Shown here: piece after piece, positions 1 through 10,740 of the stretch
How the letters are laid out: each line of letters opens with the position of its first letter
How positions within the stretch are numbered: the stretch's first letter is position 1
DNA from: Imbricaverruca yamaguchii
Lineage: Eukaryota > Arthropoda > Thecostraca > Neoverrucidae
Direction: 5' to 3'
Length of the DNA stretch: 64,000 nucleotides
NCBI GenBank assembly: GCA_034440575.1
Contig: JAOTOL010001655.1
Span: forward strand, 1,116,001 to 1,180,000
The notes under the pieces: model-generated
What the model saw: the letters and a program-made list of their open reading frames with translations, nothing else
Told to the model about the DNA's origin: nothing
The model's database searches: none
Program-made: the position numbers and the translations under genes

Positions 1-355
1 GCCGCATCCCACGTCTGCCGCAGCACCAGTCTGCCGCAGCACCAGTCTGCCGCAGCCCACGTCTGCCGCAGCAGCAGTCTGCCGCAGCACCAGTCTGCCG
101 CATCCCACGTCTGCCGCAGCACCAGTCTGCCGCAGCCCACGTCTGCCGCAGCCCACGTCCGTCGCTGCACCAGTCTGCCGCAGCACCAGTCTGCCGCAGC
201 CCACGTCTGTCGCCGCACCAGTCTGCCGCAGCCCACGTCTGCCGCAGCACCAGTCTGCCGCAGCACCAGTCTGCCGCAGCACCAGTCTGCCGCAGCACCA
301 GTCTGCCGCAGCACCAGTCTGCCGCAGCCCACATCTGCCGCAGCACCAGTCTGCC
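1..355. repeat. 16-bp minisatellite
   Basis: Tandem copies of a 16-bp unit, CTGCCGCAGCACCAGT, mixed with a variant in which CACCAGT becomes CCCACGT. About 22 copies are visible and the array is already running at base 1, so its left edge lies outside the window. The two variants are intermixed rather than strictly alternating. No coding value is inferred because 16 is not a multiple of three. Confidence 0.93.
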
Positions 356-594
356 GTCTCCGACACGGTGCCGGCCGGCTCGCCCCTGGGCGAGACGCTG
401 GCTCCGGTACGGCCGGCCGGATGGGCCGCCGGACTCCCCGTGGGCCGGCGGCAGGAAGGCAAGTGTCACGACCCGGCCACTATGCAAATGTCGGCCGCCG
501 CCCGCCTCTGCCCGCCGACGGCGTCGCCGTCCTGTGGCGGATCTGCGACGCGTCCAGCAGCGCCAACGTCCGGCGCTGCCGCCCCGGGGAGCAG
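356..594. other. GC-rich spacer between two arrays
   Basis: CpG- and GGCC-rich unique DNA between the 16-bp and 30-bp arrays. It carries an exact octamer word ATGCAAAT at 482-489. No gene is recognised. Confidence 0.5.
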
Positions 595-1045
595 GCAACG
601 TGCGCGGCGGCCGGCGCCTCGCCGACAACGTGCGCGGCAGCTGGCGCCTCGCCGACAACGTGCGCGGCGGCTGGCGCCTCGCCGACAACGTGCGCGGCAG
701 CTGGCGCCTCGCCGACAACGTGCGCGGCGGCCGGCGCCTCGCCGACAACGTGCGCGGCAGCTGGCGCCTCGCCGACAACGTGCGCGGCAGCTGGCGCCTC
801 GCCGACAACGTGCGCGGCGGCCGGCGCCTCGCCGACAACGTGCGCGGCAGCTGGCGCCTCGCCGACAACGTGCGCGGCGGCTGGCGCCTCGCCGACAACG
901 TGCGCGGCAGCTGGCGCCTCGCCGACAACGTGCGCGACAGCTGGCGCCTCGCCGACAACGTGCGCGGCAGCTGGCGCCTCGCCGACAACGTGCGCGGCAG
1001 CTGGCGCCTCGCCGACAACGTGCGCGGCGGCCGGCGCCTCGCCGC
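595..1045. repeat. 30-bp minisatellite, 15 copies
   Basis: Fifteen head-to-tail 30-bp units built around ACGTGCGCGGC and TGGCGCCTCGCCGACA. Units fall into types differing at one or two bases (GGCCGG, AGCTGG, GGCTGG, and one GACAGC). Because 30 is divisible by three and the unit lacks stops in most frames, overlapping frames of about 190-270 codons run through it on both strands. They encode only the repeat (for example GASPTTCAAA or RRQRARQLAP) and are treated as artefacts. Confidence 0.96.
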
Positions 1046-1956
1046 CACGGATCAGCTGAGGCTGGGAGGCAGAATTATCCAGCGAATCTCCGTACAGCAC
1101 CATACTGGACCATCATAAATATTCTGCGAAACATTCAAGTCGGGTTAGATAGCCGCCTGAACAGGATTTTGCAATAGTTATCTGTCGGAAGATGATTCCG
1201 AATGAGGGTAGAAATAGATTCGCTGTAGGCAAACAATCCAGACAGTTATCTATCAGAAGGTGGATCCGAGTGGAGATGGATCAGAGTGACGGTAGAAGTG
1301 GCTTCGCAGTCGTGATATGTATCAGAGTGACAGTAGAGGTAGCTTCGCTGTAAGCAAACACTCCCGAGCACATGCATTGACCCATAAAAGCTTACGATAC
1401 CCCGTGCTGCATGGAAGATCTGACGTTGGGTGCATTCTAAACAGGTTCACGGTCGTGCTGGTGGCTCATGGCACCGTTCATGAGCACGAAGAGTACAACT
1501 GCAGCAAAATAGCATGCACAGACAGCTAGCACTAACCCAAACCTGGCGCCACAATGTGTCAGCGGGCGGTAGCATGCACATGCTGTATGCTTGCACTGCA
1601 CTTCTCTTCGACAAGGATTTCCAATCAAACCGAGGTGAAAAAACCTGAGCTCCTACTCGAAACAGGATCATGAGAACCGTTGGACGTCCCGTACACCTTG
1701 TCAGGGGGCCCGCCGAGCGCCGCGCCGAGCGACCCGCCGAGCGCCGTGCCGAGCGCCACCTCGGCGGGCTTTCCCAGCCGAGCCGGCGCGGCGGAGGTCC
1801 GGAAGTGTCCGGCGCGGCGGAAGCGGGCGCGCGGCGGCGGCGGCGCGCGCCACTGGTCGCGCGCCGATTGTGTCAGGCGAGCGTGGCGGCGGCGGCTGTG
1901 ATCGGGCGGCGTTTACGACGCGGCCCGGCCCGGCCGCCGCCGCCCGGTCAGGTGGC
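1046..1956. other. unique DNA with a degenerate small repeat
   Basis: No gene is recognised. Bases about 1176-1361 hold two to three degenerate copies of a roughly 68-bp segment with recurring AGTTATCTRTCRGAAG and TAGAARTRGMTTCGC words. Bases 1710-1770 are a short GCCGAGCGCC-type repeat leading into a CpG-rich stretch (1780-1956). Confidence 0.5.
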
Positions 1957-2130
1957 GCGCCCAACGACCTGATGGTGGAGGCGCGCCGTAAACGCGTCGC
2001 CGCCAGCCGCAGTCGCGCCCAACGGCCTGATGGTGGAGGCGCGCCGTAAACGCGTCGCCGCCAGCCGCAGTCGCGCCCAACGACCTGATGGTGGAGGCGC
2101 GCCGTAAACGCGTCGCCGCCAGCCGCAGTC
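1957..2130. repeat. 58-bp tandem repeat, 3 copies
   Basis: Three exact-length 58-bp units start at 1957, 2015 and 2073, each beginning GCGCCCAACG and ending CCGCAGTC. They are nearly identical (the middle copy has GGCCTG for GACCTG), which indicates recent duplication. Confidence 0.95.
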
Positions 2131-2877
2131 GCGCCGCGTGATTTGCGGACCGGGGACGGCCGGAGCTGGTGAGAACCGGCCACTGCCCCCCCCCCCACCG
2201 ACCCGCCGAGGTGATCGGCCCGGTGGTACGCTGCATGGAAGTCGGCCACAACGGTCGTGCGTGTCAGATAGAGTGACGCATTCAGTCGTTTACGGTCACG
2301 GGTGGATTCCGGGAACATGGGCAGAGAAAACTTTAGAGCTTGCTTTCACAGAGATGTAGCTTTGGCTCTCTGTGTACAACAAAACAAAAAGTTGTTTTAA
2401 AAAAATGCCGGTCTAAATTTACCTAAATAAATATGGAATTCCAAGGAAATAGAAGTTACATGAATTAGTATATGGGTTCTGTGGGATGGTTATTATTAGC
2501 ATCATGTGCACTAAATCAATTTTTTTGGTTCCCCGCCTTTTACGTCTCTTTTTCGTCAATACTTGAAGCCCTCATCTCATTTATATTGATGCAATACATT
2601 CTGTGTTTTCGCGTCATACCTCCATTCATGCAAGGAACTCCCATGTTTTACATTTACATTTTGTACCTCTGACTCATGGACCAAGGGCTCAACTTCTTCA
2701 CCTCTCTTGAGGTCCACATATCATGAAGACCTGGTGAGCATTTAAAAATCGGTTAACATGACCATTTGTTCACTCTTCTTGGTTCCTGTTCTTGGGTAGT
2801 AAAATCAATTGGCCAAATAAAATACTAGGACCCGACTTTCGCTTTCAGAGACAGAAGCCATACTTTTCGGTGGTAGA
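2131..2877. other. unique DNA, GC-rich then AT-rich
   Basis: GC-rich to about 2340, with a C-run near 2186-2196, then AT-rich to 2877. No conserved reading frame, RNA or mobile element is recognised. Confidence 0.5.
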
Positions 2878-3035
2878 CCACCGCATCGAGAGCCGACTAG
2901 TTCCTCAGGGACGACAGACCCTGTGTGGCAGACAGATCGGTCACGTGACAGGCCACCGCATCGTGAGCCGACTAGTTCCTCAGGGACGACAGACCCTGTC
3001 TGGCAGGCCGACCCACCAGGGAGGCCGGTCACATG
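2878..3035. repeat. 75-bp direct duplication
   Basis: Two copies offset by 75 bp (starting at 2878 and 2953) share CCACCGCATCG and GAGCCGACTAGTTCCTCAGG. The second copy is followed by a partial third (GGCCGGTCACATGACAGG). Non-coding. Confidence 0.88.
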
Positions 3036-3181
3036 ACAGGCTTGCTAAGTAGACCAGCTTCATCACTTGGATTGCTATTTTGCAGGTGAGCCTTCTCACA
3101 ACACAGTTCTCAACACGTGACGTATCTCACCATAAATCGCAGAAATTCCTCCTTTAACGCCACTTGAGCACACCAGCACAC

Positions 3182-3292
3182 AAATGGAAATACAGTCAAA
3201 GCTGCGCAACAAGACTGGCGTGACACTGTTCCCACCAATGGAAACTCAACCAAAAATGCGCAACGGAGCAAGTGTGGTGTCGTCTCCGCCAT
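3182..3292. repeat. ~54-bp degenerate duplication
   Basis: Two diverged copies share AATGGAAAYWCARYCAAA followed by a TGCGCAAC core. No function is inferred. Confidence 0.6.
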
Positions 3293-4560
3293 TGCGGAGA
3301 GGGCGATTGCTTCCGCATGCCCATAGTAAGAGTACTTTGACCGCGCCAGGGAGTATCCCGGCCAAGACATAACGTTCACCTGCACCAGAAGCACCACATC
3401 ACTACTACAGCTCGTCATCCTCACCGCACAACACATCCCCGGTGCTGGAGCCGACGTGCTAATGCAGCGCCCAGTCCAAGGCTGACCACTCATGGCGGAA
3501 CTAAGCACTACCTGTCTGCTCCACAGGTGACACCTACCCGGTGCGGCGGCGGCGGCGGAGCCGGCCGGCGCGCCTCGGCTCGCCCTCCTGAGTCGCCGTG
3601 TCAAGCGCCGATTGGCCGTGTAATTTTCCCATTTGGTTCATTAGACCGGTTCATTAGAATCATCACTATGGCCGCCAGTGTCGACTCCACCCGGCTAACG
3701 ACGCGCAGTTCTGACAGTCATGCAGCGCGCCGCTAATGGTCGGCCGGCCCGGTGCCGGGCGCGCCGGCGCAGTGTGCCCCGGGGGCAGCCGCGCGCGGCC
3801 GCCTCGGGCCCGTAGCCGGCGGGCAGCGGGCGGCCGGACCGCCGCGGGGAAGATCGCTCCCCTAGGAGGTCCGTTCCTTCCGGGTGTGTCGCGGGCCGTT
3901 CGGTCGCTAACTTGCGAGTTTGTCGCGGGGTGGGTTCGGCCCTGGTCGGGCCCTGGTCGGCCAGCTTGCCACTTCGGGCCTGTCCAGAGTCGGTGAACTT
4001 TTTCCAAACGGGCGGTCTCTCCTTGGAAGGATGGTGTGAATTAGGTGAAGAGATGGTCTGAAGAGAAAGGGTCTGAAGAAGCAGTGTGTACCTGAAAAAC
4101 ATTGTGTGGAATATGTTGGATATGTCTGAAGAGCTGAGATCACTTGTTAGCTGATATTACAGTGTCATGCCGTATCCATATATGACGTTAGATATGCTTG
4201 AAAATAGGTAATCACACCCTAATCCGCTTAGAGTTGTCACAATCCATGCGAGATGCAACATTTATTAGTCCATTTCAGCTAGCTACATTCCCGCGAACGT
4301 TAACCCTATCAACATACTCGTGCAACGGACTTCGGAACATAATCTATTCTCAACGAATGGCAACACTGAATGGCAATGCTAGAAAATGGTCTACTAATAT
4401 CTTGAGACGACGAACGGTACGCGCATTTATCGGTGCTTCCTCACGTCTCGGTGTCGCCGGGTTTACCCTGCTCCAGCTCGCATCACCAGCGCGCCACGCA
4501 GCATCACGGTGCCTCCGGCTCTCGGTGTGTGACTTTTCACTCCAGACGTGTTCAAAGTGT
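3293..4560. other. unique DNA with CpG-rich block
   Basis: Bases about 3530-3990 are strongly CpG- and GGCCGG-rich; the rest is balanced unique DNA. Open frames over the GC block are in several phases with no recognisable domain. Nothing else is supported. Confidence 0.45.
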
Positions 4561-5620
4561 TGACTTCCCTCCTCCCCACCGCCGTCACTGCGGACACGCC
4601 CTGGTGTTGTGACCGCTGACGTTCGTTGCAGGCGTTCAATGCCCATTGCAGGAATTCGAGCCTGCCTCGCCCCACCCTTCCCTTTGTCAGTGTGTGCTTC
4701 CTCGCAGTCAAGGAGGTGGCTTCGCTTGGCTTGCGGTAGGATGAGTCACGCCCGAGCGCCATTGTTTCCTATCATCGCTCATCGCTCATAGATTCACAAT
4801 CCATCGGAGCTCCGGGCGCCGCCGCAAACTCCCCCTCTCCCCCCTCCCTCTCTCTCTCCCTCTCTTTCTTCATGCGGTGTCGCTGGATCCGTGCTCATGC
4901 TCTGCACACGGGTTCATGTCCCCCTCCCCCGATCCAGGCGTGCCCGAAATTCTTTGCAGCCGCACCTCATGCAATGTACTGGTGCCCCGGATCATTGGTC
5001 CCTGAGCGTAGCATACCGCTCCCGATGACTGATCATCGCACATATCGCGCCGGCGCCACCGGCAACGGCCCCTCGCTCGTCGTCCTGGCACTACCGGCCA
5101 GCGGCCACCGCACGTACCCGTTCCGGCGCTAACGGTCAGCTGTCCCCTCTCGTCACGTAACGGTGCTCCTGGTGACCGGTCAGCGCATTGTCTCGTACTG
5201 ATGCTCCCGGTTGGTGGCCACCGCGCATCACATAGCGGGGCTCCAGGTCAGCGGTCGAAGCGTCTCGGCATGCCAGCGTTTCCGGCTACTGGTCACTGCA
5301 TGCAGTCGCTCTCCCTCTCCTGTTTGCTGTCACGTCCATTCTTGCAGCTCCCTGGCCGGACCCGCTAACTTTTGCTCCGGTTTCACGCGCCATCCACTGA
5401 CAACTCATTCCCGTACATTCTCTATGGCTAACTGCTTTACCCGCTCATCCCGGGCTGCCTTTCATCTCGACACGGGTTCATTTACCCTGACTGCTCCTCC
5501 CCTCGGGCGTCTCCCGCCGGCACCCTCCCCGGCCCTCGCCTTGCCCCTCTCTGTTCCCTTCAAGCACCTCCTGTCGTTGCTAGCGAGCCGGCATCCCATC
5601 CGAGGACGCCAGTTCGGTTG
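4561..5620. other. pyrimidine-rich DNA upstream of the DIRS relic
   Basis: C/T-rich DNA with a CT tract at 4833-4875 and a degenerate ~55-bp repeat (GGTGCTCCTGGT, GATGCTCCCGGT and similar) at about 5060-5300. Its proline-rich translations and position suggest it could be the 5' end or start of gag of the neighbouring DIRS-like element, but no terminal repeat could be identified. Confidence 0.35.
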
Positions 5621-6740
5621 ACATGTCTACGGTTAGTGGGTCCCACGGTCACCTGTGCCCTCGACGGTTCCACAGCTTCCAGATATGGTCAGGCCGCACT
5701 CGTCCCACGAAGTCCCACGGTTCGATGGCACTCATGCCCGTGACAAGTAGCCCCGGTTCGTTCAGACTCGTCGTGCGTCCTCGCAGCCCCCGCCTTACCC
5801 TCCAACTCTACCCCCGATGCCGGCGCCCCAACAACTCCGAGGCCTCGCCATACTCACTGGACCACTGGCTTCGCAGTCACACCACAAAGGTTTTTCCTGT
5901 CCGGCCAGCAGTCGAAAACATCGGCTTCACCACCATGCGTCACGTGCTCATTGCGACCTCCACCACCCCGTCAGCTCAAGCTTCTGACTGTAGGTCAGAA
6001 GCTTGGGAGATCGCCTACCGGCAGCCTTAGGAGATCGTCTGGACCGGGTGATTACGGTGGAGGACGTCTTACACCTCAGGCTCAATCCCTGCCCCCAGCA
6101 AAGCTCGGGAACTTTCGACCTGTCCCACAGACTACCCGAGTAGTTCTACGACCATAGCGACTTGCCACACTAATATTTCTGCACCTCACTCAAAGTCCAG
6201 TGGATGGCTGGCAGTGATTGAAGTGTTAAGCCGACGGGTTCGGCAATGCCCACATCAAGTATATTAACATCTGCGCAGGAACTCACGTGTCACAGTATCT
6301 CGCCGAGCATCATGACGTTTTGTTCTTCTCCAACGCTGCAATTTCTTCCTGTACCCTAGGCGCTGCCAAACCCATACAGAAATAAAGATGATTCCTCTAC
6401 ACCCAGAAGGTCTCGGCCATATTCTGAGCAACCTCGGTGGAATTCCTGCCCATCCCCTCAGGCATTCCCTAGCCCCTCTTCAGGCCGACCACAAGTTGCC
6501 CATGCGACCCTCTCCTGGTGTTCACCGGAAGACCTGTATCCGTTTTAACATGGGATGGTGCAATCAGACGGCGACACACCAGCGTATCCATCGGTGCTCG
6601 CACTGCGACGACCCTCGCCAGACCGAGCTCACCCTCGGCCCAGCGACGCACCCCTACCTCGCCCCGGGCTCGAGGTCAACTGCCCCTACAGGCCTTAGGT
6701 CATCCACTAAGCCTCAAACTTCCGTCCCTCGCCTTCCCTC
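5621..6740 (+). pseudogene. gag-like ORF remnant with broken zinc finger
   Basis: Proline- and serine-rich translations lead to a CCCH-type knuckle read from 6535: Cys (6535), seven residues, Cys (6559), then His (6589), Cys (6595) and Cys (6604). Related DIRS gag fingers, as I recall them, have another cysteine where this copy has threonine (codon at 6574), so one metal ligand appears lost. The finger sits in a frame running 6388-6792. Upstream stretches change phase and carry stops. The role would have been nucleic-acid binding in the retrotransposon particle. Assignment rests on the finger and on the RT that follows. Confidence 0.6.
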
Positions 6741-7500
6741 TGTGTTCTTACCCACACCTGTCGACATTTGCTGGTCGACTCCGCCGCTGTAGCCGGTTTT
6801 ATGATTTTGGGACTGATATTGGCTGCATGCAATCGATCTGCTGTCACTGATCCAAATGCCTTTGACCGGGCCCTGGCTGCCGAAGTGACAAGGGACCACA
6901 TTGTGAACTTTTTCCCAGCACTACTCTTTACGCAATTTCACTCTTTCGGATGACCCCTTTGGGTGCACGCCTTGCATTCGACGGTTCTCTTCGGATTATA
7001 TTCGACCTCTCACACCATGAGAACTAGTGTCATCTTCACCCCCGCAGCACATCACCATTGCCGCCCCCTTCAATATTGACTCACGGAGTGGTTACATGGC
7101 TAAAGTCGATCTCCAACAAGCCTGCTGACCGTCTGCCCTGACCGGCGGTGGCTACTGGGATTCGAATGGCACGATGCTTGCTATTTCAATGTTCGCCCCC
7201 TGTCGGCTTACGTTCAGCCTGCGCTCTATTCGATGACCTCTCCGAAGCTCTTGCTGCCATCATGCGGTACACAGCCAGGTCCTCCTTCCCCTCCCCGGTC
7301 TACAAGTACTTTGAGGGCTTCTTTTTCTCCCGCCCCTCGTCTCCCAACTGCATTGCCGTTTACGACTCCATGCTCTGGCTCTGCGCCGCCTATGCGCCTG
7401 TCGTTTCGAAGGAAGCCTGTCATCCCCCGCTATTGAGATGACTTCACATGTTGCGTCATCAACCCCCACGATCTCACCATCCCACTCCTCTGGCCTAAGC
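6741..7500 (+). pseudogene. DIRS reverse transcriptase remnant
   Basis: Successive RT blocks are visible in different phases: an entry segment ADPNAF-like with AAEVTRDHIV (about 6858-6905), GSLRIIFDLSH (6983-7015), KVDLQQA followed by an in-frame TGA (7102-7125), WLLGFEW (7149-7169), GLRSACALFDDLSEAL (7205 on) and a conserved PSSP...C segment after the catalytic box. The pattern G-L-R-S-A in place of Q-G-F of LTR elements is typical of DIRS enzymes. At 7307-7318 the catalytic YxDD reads YFEG, so both aspartates are gone. At least four frame changes occur within this segment. It would have copied element RNA into cDNA; it is clearly dead. Confidence 0.85.
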
Positions 7501-8270
7501 TCCGAGCTATTTTAGCCCACCTTTGCGCCGTTCGGCCTACCTACACGGTGCGTCAAGGCAACTTTCTACGTTTCGTGTGGAAAATACGCTCACACCGCGA
7601 AATGCACTACCGTTGGGCGACGCTTCCTCTCTCGCCTGTTCAACAAGGCCCACTGCGTCGCACAGCCGCACAACTGAGTGACCCAGGACAGTGTTCTCAA
7701 TCTCGACCTGTGCTGGTACCACGGTACTGCCGCGCAGATTCGCGTCCCTTCCCCATCCCCACTGTCCCACGGAGCCACGCCGCGCCACAGACGTCTCCAG
7801 TGTCGGCTTCGGCAGCACCTGCGGCGCCGCTTGGTTCCGCCGCAGCTGGATATCCACCGCCTCCCAGAGCGCCACATGACATCACTGGCACCTGAGATGA
7901 CGCACTTCCGTACGATCTTTGTCGCCACCGAGTTTATGTGCGCCCGTGCCGGATAGACTGCTCGATTGCTGTTATTAAAACAAAATTTATTTATTCTTGA
8001 TTTTGACCTTTTTTCTTTTGTGTTTGTTGTTTTTTCTTTTTTTGGTATTTCCTTGTTGTCTTTTCTCTCCCAGCCAGCGATGGGCACGTCCTGGCCGGGG
8101 ATGGTGCCCACACTCGTGACGCTCCTCATTTGGAGCACTCTGGCGCGATGCTCCCGAATGCCCTTCAATGCGACCACAACGAGCTTGTGGGCGCCTTGAC
8201 TCGAGGGCTGACCGCGAGACGTATGGTTGATGTCCCTCCACCGCCAGGTCCAGGTTCACGGCGGCCGTCC
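7501..8270 (+). pseudogene. DIRS RNase H remnant
   Basis: The linker/RNase H part starts with a GRRFLSRLFNKAH segment (7615 on) followed by an in-frame TGA at 7675. A DVSSVGFGSTCGAAWF block (7790 on) corresponds to the first catalytic D-A-S-x-x-G-x-G region; the first Asp is kept and Ala is changed to Val. The C-terminal HNELVGALTRG box lies at 8175-8207. Three different phases are used. A T-rich segment of about 100 bp (7972-8075) splits the domain and looks like a later insertion or slippage. The domain would have degraded the RNA of the RNA:DNA hybrid. Confidence 0.75.
7972..8075. repeat. T-rich segment inside the RNase H remnant
   Basis: About 100 bp of T-dominated sequence with runs of TTTT, TTTG and TTC, unlike the GC-rich coding remnant on both sides. 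It falls between RNase H blocks that should be near each other. It may be the A-rich tail of a small retroposon inserted on the opposite strand, but no head or target duplication was recognised. Confidence 0.5.
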
Positions 8271-8429
8271 ACCACTTCCACATCGTGCAGTGCGCCTTAG
8301 TGTAGTACTAGTCGTGTAGTTCATCTGAGTAGGCGCGTGACCGATACACCCGACACGCTCTCCCGCCTATAGGCGACCGCGCTCCCGACCAGCCAGTTCA
8401 GATGACAACGCCACGGCCACAGAGTCCCG

Positions 8430-8736
8430 CCTCGCCTGATGCGACTGTCTTGTACCACTACGACAGGTCCTGCCTCGTCCCAGCCGCCACCTGATGCGCC
8501 AACACGTTCACATTCTTTGGGCCCTCCGCATCTCAGAGTATCTCAGCATCGCCCCCGCCCGCTCCCCCAAGCCACCATTGAGTCCCCCAGACATCTTGTC
8601 AGCGCTAACACCTTCCCCGCTAAATTCAGGGTACCTGGCCCTCACCATGCCTGGGGCCATCACCATCCAAACCTTTGGCGTAATTTACTTTTTCAGTCGT
8701 ATCCTCAGAGACCTTCTGGCTGAAAAGAAGAGATAG
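8430..8736 (+). pseudogene. tyrosine recombinase fragment (DIRS)
   Basis: A frame from 8494 reads an alpha-helical segment with ALRISEY at 8521-8541. This matches the box I motif (G/A-L-R-x-S-E) of tyrosine recombinases, and the catalytic arginine (codon 8527-8529) is retained. A further ~60 codons follow with a probable frame change (a VxFRVP-like stretch in the neighbouring phase). The H-x-x-R box and nucleophilic tyrosine are absent, so the gene is cut off at its 3' end. It would have inserted circular cDNA. Confidence 0.6.
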
Positions 8737-9519
8737 AGACCACCGCGCGCCAAAAGTAGCTACTTCATAGGTAAGCAACTGATGTGGAGGGCAAAAGGTG
8801 AGGATAAGCTATTTATAAGTTACACCAGAGTTATTATCATAGTTTATAGCATCGACATAACAAGCGTTCGTCTGCTGTATTTTCTTTATGCTTCCTGGTT
8901 TCATTATTATTTTATTTACTTTATATTTGTTCTTTGAACCGCGACGGTGGTGCCTCATTGTGCACGTGGCAAAAACGTTTCGAAATCATCGAAATAATTT
9001 CTTCTACTAGCCAATGCTGAGAAGAGTGGGCAGTTTTTGAACGAGAACACGAACCGAAAACACAAAGGGACGTCGTTTACAGCGGCGCCAAGTGTCCGAT
9101 CGTGGTGGATTCTCTCCCGTCGCTGTCGACGCTCGCGTGCCACACCAATCGATGTTGATTGTCACCCCAGTTCCCTGGTCGATGTCGATAAATTGCATTT
9201 CAATTGAAGTCGCGTCGCCATTGTTTCTGGCGCGCCGCAGAATGACGAGTGGGGTCGCTTGGTCGGGCCGGCCCCGGCGAGCGCAGACAAAGCGCCGGTG
9301 TTCGACACGATGTTGTCGGCCCCTGCAGAAGCGGCTCTGTTTGACTCGGTGCAGGCCTTCGACACGTGCCACGACGCCGCTGGAGCCAGAACAGTCTTGC
9401 GGCATCTGGCCATTGATGTAGGGTTTTGCATGAAGTCATCATTGCATCTGCTTCTCCTTTGAGAATATGCATTGATATTTGCTGTGCTAAGCGGGAACCT
9501 GTGAACCTATGCATACACA
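8737..9519. other. unique DNA
   Basis: AT-leaning to about 8950, then a balanced stretch with overlapping frames on both strands (9007-9460). No domain is recognised in any of them and no repeat is evident. Confidence 0.45.
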
Positions 9520-9542
9520 CATATGTGCATATATATATATAC

Positions 9543-9630
<88 letters not shown>

Positions 9631-9655
9631 ATACATATATATTTGAGTGTGAATG
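9520..9655. repeat. TA/TG compound microsatellite
   Basis: An interrupted then pure (TA)n tract (about 9528-9603) passes into (GT)n (about 9604-9631) and a short ATATAT tail. Confidence 0.96.
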
Positions 9656-9799
9656 TGTATATGTTCAAACAAGCTTTTACAACCGCATTTTGTACGAATA
9701 TGAAATTTGCCATACGGGAGCAAAGTACAGACCAGAATACAGACGATCTCTTGCAACTGTTATATTGCACACATATAGTTACCAATTAGTGCCTCCATA

Positions 9800-10450
9800 A
9801 CACTGCACGTAGCACGTGGCTCACTTGACACGTGACACTTCACGCAACACGTGACACGTGACGCTGCACCCAACACGTGACACGTGACACTGCACGCAAC
9901 ACGTGACACGTGACACTGCACCCAACACGTGACACGTGACACTGCACCCAACACGTGACACGTGACACTGCACCCAACACGTGACACGTGACACTGCACC
10001 CAACACGTGACACGTGACACTGCATCCAACACGTGACACGTGACACTGCACCCAACACGTGACACGTGACACTGCACCCAAAACGTACCACGTGACACTG
10101 CACGCAACACGTGACACTGCACGTGACACGTGACACTGCACCCGAACCACGTAACACGTGACACTGCACGCAACACGTGACACTGCACGTGACACGTGAC
10201 ACTGCACGTGACACGTGACACTGCACGCAACACGTGACACTACACGCAACACGTGACACGTGGCACGTGGCTCACGTGACACGTGACACTGTACCCAACA
10301 CGTGGCACTGCACGCAACACGTGACACGTGACACTGCACGCAACACGTGACACTGCACGCAACACGTGACACGTGACTCTGCACGCAACACGTGGCACGT
10401 GACACTGCACCCAACACGTGACACTGCACCCAACACGTGACACACTTCAC
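9800..10450. repeat. ~26-bp minisatellite rich in CACGTG
   Basis: About 25 units with the core AACACGTGACACGTGACACT followed by GCACCC or GCACGC. Most units hold two palindromic CACGTG hexamers; I count about 46 in 650 bp. Some units are shortened to one hexamer. Frames through it spell C-V-Q-C-H-V-S-R-V and are artefacts of the repeat. CACGTG is the canonical E-box of bHLH-zip factors, but binding here is untested. Confidence 0.96.
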
Positions 10451-10740
10451 GGACAACCGCAGCCGGTCCCACCCGGTAACCGCCTTCACACTTGATGTGT
10501 TATGTCATCCAGGCATGCCGCGATTCACAATTACTGATTAAGCCGCGGTCGGCCGCTGACACGCATGCCTGACCCGCCGTGACCTTGTGCCCCAGGCCGG
10601 GCCACGCCGCGACCGAGAGCCCGCCGGAATGCCGCGCCATTATCGCCGCGACGTAGGACGCGCTTATCAGCGCCCGATCATTAATCTTATTACGGCTACG
10701 TCGAGTGCAGCCAGGCTAATTTGGCACGTTGTGCTGGTTC
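10451..10740. other. unique GC-rich spacer with homeodomain-type words
   Basis: Between two arrays. Bases 10655-10725 combine CTTATCAG (GATA-type), ATTAATCTTATTAC and CTAATTTG within GC-rich DNA. It is a possible regulatory patch; no gene is seen. Confidence 0.35.

Larger units (their letters stand above)
5621..8736 (+). mobile_element. decayed DIRS-type retrotransposon
   Basis: Degraded remains of a tyrosine-recombinase retrotransposon in sense orientation. In order: a gag-like proline-rich part with a zinc finger (about 6535-6606), DIRS-family reverse transcriptase motifs (about 6830-7430), RNase H with its C-terminal HNxLxxALxRG signature (about 7615-8207), and the start of a tyrosine recombinase (about 8494-8736). 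The order RT, RNase H, recombinase with no integrase or aspartic protease is what separates DIRS elements from Gypsy or BEL. Matching segments lie in all three forward phases and stops interrupt them, so it cannot be active. No split direct repeats or inverted termini were found; the left edge is a guess and the right edge looks truncated inside the recombinase. DIRS elements are known from crustaceans and other invertebrates. Confidence 0.82.

Noticed and set aside
595..1045. Overlapping frames of 190-270 codons on both strands
   Set aside because: They are translations of a 30-bp tandem repeat open in several phases at once, with no domain and no plausible composition.
5621..8736. A Gypsy-type LTR retrotransposon
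   Set aside because: No aspartic protease or integrase motifs and no long terminal repeats; RT and RNase H wording and the recombinase box fit DIRS better.
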